Below are positions 62,752 through 64,000 of a stretch of 64,000 nucleotides of DNA, piece by piece (within the stretch, counting starts at the first letter, position 1; the number at the start of each line of letters is the position of its first letter). Position numbers and translations under genes: made by a program. The stretch is from Prauserella muralis (GTDB lineage Bacteria; Actinomycetota; Actinomycetes; Mycobacteriales; Pseudonocardiaceae), in the NCBI RefSeq assembly GCF_003202285.1, contig NZ_MASW01000001.1:744001-808000 (forward strand). The letters run 5' to 3'. Under the pieces are notes generated by a model. That model was not told the DNA's origin. It ran no database searches and saw nothing but the letters and a program-made list of their open reading frames with translations.

Positions 62752-64000
62752 ATGGGCCACTACAAGAGCAACGTCCGAGACCTGGAGTTCAACCTCTTCG
62801 AGGTCCTCGGCGTCCAAGAGCGCCTCGGCAAGGGCGTCCTGGAGGAGTCGGACGAGGAGACCGCGCGGGGTGTGCTGACCGAGCTGAACAACCTCGCCGT
62901 CGGCCCACTCGCCGAGTCCTTCGCCGACGCCGACCGCAACCCGCCGGTCTACGACCCGAAGACCTTCTCCGCCACGCTGCCCGAGTCGTTCAAGAAGAGC
63001 TACCAGGCACTGTGGGACGGCGAGTGGTGGCGCATCGGCCTCACCAACGACCTCGGCGGCTTCGGCCTGCCCCCGACCGTGCAGTGGGCCGCCTCCGAGC
63101 TCATCCTCGGCGCGAACCCCGCGCTGTTCATGTACATGGCGGGGCCGAACTTCGCGATGATCGTCGACAAGAACGGCACCGAGGAGCAGAAGCGCTGGGC
63201 GCGCATCATGATCGAGCGCGCGTGGGGCGCCACGATGGTGCTCACCGAGCCGGACGCAGGCTCCGACGTCGGCGCGGGGCGGACGAAGGCCGTGCTGCAG
63301 GAGGACGGCTCCTGGCACCTCGAGGGCGTGAAGCGCTTCATCACCTCGGGCGACCAGGACATGACCGAGAACATCATGCACCTGGTGCTGGCCCGTCCCG
63401 AGGGCCCCGGCATCGAGGCCAAGCCCGGCACCAAGGGCCTGTCGCTGTTCCTGGTGCCCAAGTACCACTTCGACACCAACACCGGTGAGCTTGGCGAGCG
63501 CAACGGCGCCTTCGTGACCGGCGTCGAGCACAAGATGGGTCTCAAGGTCTCCACGACCTGCGAGCTGACCTTCGGCCAGCACGGCACGCCCGCCAAGGGC
63601 TGGCTGCTCGGCGAGGTCCACGACGGCATCGCCCAGATGTTCCAGGTCATCGAGTACGCCCGCATGATGGTCGGCACCAAGGCCATCGCGACGCTGTCCA
63701 CCGGCTACCTCAACGCGCTCGAGTACGCCAAGGAGCGCGTGCAGGGCCCGGACCTGACGCAGATGCTCGACAAGACCGCGCCCCGCGTCACCATCACGCA
63801 CCACCCGGACGTGCGCCGGTCGCTGATGCTGCAGAAGGCCTACGCGGAAGGCCTGCGTGCGGTGTACCTGTACACGGCGTCGTACCAGGACCAGATCTGG
63901 TGCCAGGACGGCGACGCCGACGCGCTCGACCTCGCCGAGCGCGTCAACGACCTGCTGCTGCCCATCGTCAAGGGCGTCGGCTCCGAGCGGGCCACCGAGC
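62752..64000 (+). CDS. fadE5: Acyl-CoA dehydrogenase FadE5 (partial)
   Basis: The first 416 codons of a protein of about 600; the stop is outside. It matches mycobacterial FadE5 over its length: [126 protein letters not shown] and [24 protein letters not shown] (each in part). FadE5 oxidises medium and long acyl-CoAs with FAD and passes electrons via ETF; EtfD for the last step is encoded at 43.1 kb. ATG follows GGAGAGACG. Confidence 0.95.
   Translation, partial: MGHYKSNVRDLEFNLFEVLGVQERLGKGVLEESDEETARGVLTELNNLAVGPLAESFADADRNPPVYDPKTFSATLPESFKKSYQALWDGEWWRIGLTNDLGGFGLPPTVQWAASELILGANPALFMYMAGPNFAMIVDKNGTEEQKRWARIMIERAWGATMVLTEPDAGSDVGAGRTKAVLQEDGSWHLEGVKRFITSGDQDMTENIMHLVLARPEGPGIEAKPGTKGLSLFLVPKYHFDTNTGELGERNGAFVTGVEHKMGLKVSTTCELTFGQHGTPAKGWLLGEVHDGIAQMFQVIEYARMMVGTKAIATLSTGYLNALEYAKERVQGPDLTQMLDKTAPRVTITHHPDVRRSLMLQKAYAEGLRAVYLYTASYQDQIWCQDGDADALDLAERVNDLLLPIVKGVGSERATE

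Overview
The window is high-GC actinobacterial DNA. The gene set points to the Pseudonocardiaceae (Amycolatopsis, Saccharomonospora or Prauserella type). The evidence is an NDMA-type nicotinoprotein alcohol oxidation locus, the HspR/HAIR-controlled dnaK-grpE-dnaJ-hspR operon, an F420-type LLM oxidoreductase, a mycobacterial-type EtfD and FadE5, a DUF742 protein, a 13E12-type HNH protein and a DasR-type operator. Many genes look leaderless, with a -10-like hexamer 6-8 nt before the start codon. The genus is inference; no rRNA is present.

Region by region. 1-5.7 kb: alcohol oxidation locus, with mno, moxR and a VWA gene facing an AcoR-like regulator and an NDMA-dependent alcohol dehydrogenase. 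5.7-9.9 kb: YciI, an ECF sigma factor, nagA behind a DasR-like site, a MerR regulator and a DedA protein. 9.9-16.6 kb: a GlcD-type FAD oxidase, a MarR/DHA2-exporter/YceI operon in which exporter and YceI protein both carry Ig-like domains, a second DedA and a VOC protein. 16.6-20.6 kb: a DnaA-box cluster, two sugar or nucleoside kinases, and a tandem pair of LacI-type proteins, the second without its DNA-binding domain. 20.6-29.9 kb: LLM oxidoreductase, molybdopterin oxidoreductase, TrmH, DUF2784, an exported amine oxidase with an exported RidA, pyrE and an SDR. 30-40.6 kb: chaperone region (clpB, an alanine/glycine symporter, a flavohemoglobin-like protein, hspR, dnaJ, grpE, dnaK) with three HAIR operators. 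40.6-52.6 kb: DUF4097, PEBP, an SMR/TetR pair, etfD, a DUF742 protein, a TetR-aidB-enoyl-CoA hydratase operon, a CAP protein, dcd and an MpaB-type protein.

52.67-59.3 kb is the accessory part. A tRNA-Gly(CCC) gene has its 3' part repeated exactly (47 bp) 1.3 kb downstream, enclosing a small integrative-element relic. Beyond it lie a methyltransferase, a 13E12 HNH protein with a LexA-type box, a decayed dehydrogenase, a DinB protein, a frameshifted tyrosine phosphatase, a GrpB protein and an intact dual-specificity-type phosphatase. 59.3-64 kb: MmcQ/YjbR, a VanZ-like protein, a VOC protein, mug, an atypical NarL-type regulator, and fadE5 running off the end.

Functionally the window joins alcohol oxidation, beta-oxidation with its electron outlet (FadE5, AidB-like and crotonase proteins, EtfD), amino-sugar use, proteostasis, and several regulator/operator pairs readable from the sequence.
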